From: Symbiodinium kawagutii
Lineage: Eukaryota; Sar; Dinophyceae; Suessiales; Symbiodiniaceae
Direction of reading: 5' to 3'
NCBI GenBank assembly: GCA_009767595.1
Contig: VSDK01011740.1
Location: 172,265 to 236,264, forward strand
Length of the DNA stretch: 64,000 nucleotides
Shown piece by piece: positions 62,450-64,000 of this stretch. Below the pieces are notes generated by a model. That model made no database searches. It was not told where the DNA came from and saw only the letters and a program-made list of their open reading frames with translations. A program made the position numbers and the translations under genes. How positions within the stretch are numbered: the stretch's first letter is position 1; each line of letters starts with the position of its first letter.

Positions 62450-63840
62450 GGCCATGAAGTTGTGTTTGCTTCGGCTGGTATGTTGAGGGATGTAGTTCCT
62501 AGTTGTCATCCATTTTGGGACTATCTATGAGCCAACCATTGAGCTTTGATTTGATAGAATGAATGATTTCTTTGATTTTGTTTTGATAGTCAAGCCCAAA
62601 CTTGGTTCTTGATTGACAATGTTTCACTGAAGGCTAGACAAATGTGCCTTTGGGCGTGTCTCCTCCCGGCCGCGGAAGCATCATCGTCTCATAGTTGTCA
62701 AACTATGCCACTGGGTGTGCCCGCATAACAGTTTGATGGTGTTGCTGAGGCTTCGTATGTAGCATCAAGAGCATTGGTGCCCGGTAAGGAGAGTTAGTAG
62801 TTAGGCATGTTTGTCACTTCAACTTGGACAGATTTGGATGACATCTCAAACTGGATCGCAGTATGGATACCTTTCCTGTGTGCTATCTTTATTTGATGTT
62901 TGCAACAGCAGTCCTGTGTCCGCAGTTGCTTCTGGAATCATGATCCACTATGTATTTGAACAGTGGCCCACAGCCATGGTTGGCTCGTTATGACATGCCA
63001 TGATTTGTGCCGCCTGTGTGGTGCTGTCGGTGAGAGTGATCAGTATTCCTGCGACGTTCATTGCGATAGCATGTTATCGAATGATTTGCGTCTTACGAAC
63101 GGCAGATTGCAGGGTACCACCGTTTATAGATCTAGCCGAACGTGTAATCTCGCGTGAGAATTTCCAGCGTTCAACACTTTGAATCCTGGACCCGTAAACT
63201 CCTCTAATGCCGCGTGGGTGAAGGAGATCAACGACTATTTGAGATTGACTGGCTGGAGAACCGGGGGTATCCATATATCCCGTTATTAGAAGAGCGAAGC
63301 CAGGAGCTACCAGGAGTGGCCACTTGTGGGTGGTAGTTGACGAAACTTTGAACACCAAATGGGTGAAATCACCCCCTCAACAGCCTCAACTGTTCCGGTC
63401 TAGTTGTTCTATCAATCCCGATGCTTTCAGTTATAGTTATGGTAGGCAACCAACCCCAAACAACAATGGTAGACACCAGCTGATTACCTACTATAGTTGT
63501 CACTCGAAGCGTAGAGGACAGTAAGTTGGGTGTCATTTGCTGTTTTTGTTATCCGATAATGGAATTTATGATGAAGTATTTTCAGCAGTATTGATCCTAT
63601 GATTATGCATGATGGTGCAGCCTTCTTCATCCTTGCTACACATGGCACTCACCACTCTTATCCTGGGTTCAACTAACCCAGAATTTAGATGTGGAGAACC
63701 ACCATTACCACTAAGGAAAAACAGTCCATGCAGATGGTTCTCCACATGTTGGAACCATGGGCAACAATAGATATAACTACCACTATGATCTACCACTACC
63801 TAGGGAACCTATGGTTCACTGATATATATACATATTACAT
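62450..63840. other. No supported gene
   Basis: Intron-like DNA. A plus frame at 62963-63157 and overlapping ones have no domain or splice context. Confidence 0.45.
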
Positions 63841-63844
63841 AAAT

Positions 63845-63871
63845 GAATATATATATATATATATATATATA
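63845..63871. repeat. (AT)n microsatellite
   Basis: Alternating ATAT run. Confidence 0.9.
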
Positions 63872-63917
63872 CCCTCGGGGCCCCAGGTTCACCGATGAGG
63901 TTAACAGGTCGGGTGAG

Positions 63918-63954
63918 GTTGGGGTGGGGTGGGGTGGGGTGGGGTGGGGTGGGG
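63918..63954. repeat. (GGGGT)n repeat, about seven units
   Basis: Tandem GGGGT pentamers with runs of four G; it could form a G-quadruplex on the plus strand. It lies just before an exon acceptor. Confidence 0.9.
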
Positions 63955-63974
63955 CATGTTAACGTTCGCTGCAG

Positions 63975-64000
63975 GTCTACGTTGAGGTGGATGTCACGTT
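63975..64000 (+). CDS. Start of a host exon cut by the window edge
   Basis: After GTTCGCTGCAG the frame VYVEVDVT continues beyond the window. Acceptor context is good. Confidence 0.4.

Noticed and set aside
63918-63954. Telomere
   Set aside because: The GGGGT pentamer run is short and internal; it does not match the TTTAGGG-type repeat known for dinoflagellates and continues into ordinary sequence.
1-64000. rRNA, tRNA or spliced-leader genes
   Set aside because: No cloverleaf with intact arms, no rRNA core motif and no copy of the dinoflagellate spliced leader were recognised by eye; a covariance-model scan would be decisive.

Overview
The window looks like nuclear DNA of a dinoflagellate, most likely of the Suessiales/Symbiodiniaceae type. 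The reasons are: every supportable gene lies on the plus strand; coding sequence is cut into many short exons; introns nearly always end AG before a G; several introns start with GA or GC instead of GT; there are lysine/alanine-rich linkers; and two multi-exon gene modules match protein families that I recall as greatly expanded in predicted proteomes of this group. That recall was not checked against any database. No rRNA, tRNA, CRISPR array, bacterial operon or viral genome was seen.

Layout. 1-5 kb: AT-rich repeat-filled intron-like DNA with a few short GC-richer coding islands, a 24-bp and a 54-bp tandem repeat, and a nearly perfect inverted repeat with 78-bp arms. About 6.1-25.7 kb: module 1, with three consecutive genes or gene parts: A1 (helical protein with an Arg/Gly/Lys-rich tail), B1 (C5-cytosine-methyltransferase-like domain followed by long linkers, a 'GARLWLTKPQIAAKYG' domain and a Lys-rich coiled-coil end) and C1 (a DDE-transposase-like domain, here with an in-frame TAG). 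26-42 kb: AT-rich DNA full of MITE-like elements, minisatellites and (CAA)n, in which isolated 40-150-bp GC-rich exons sit, many predicting coiled coil; one short gene end (32.7-33.4 kb, interrupted by an 80-N gap) is Cys-rich. About 42.5-55.7 kb: module 2, the same A-B-C order (A2, B2, C2) with a more intact C gene. 56-64 kb: again MITE-rich intron-like DNA with isolated coiled-coil exons on the plus strand, running off the right edge.

Interpretation. The two modules encode the same kinds of domain in the same order and share a GA-AG intron at the equivalent codon of the methyltransferase-like domain, so they are diverged copies of one unit. They appear to sit inside, or between, very long introns of one or more coiled-coil host genes. 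A unit that combines a methyltransferase-like protein and a transposase-like protein would fit a large mobile element, or a domesticated derivative; this is inference. Exon ends are hand-called from splice-like signals and reading-frame continuity and should be taken as approximate unless the joining phase is stated.
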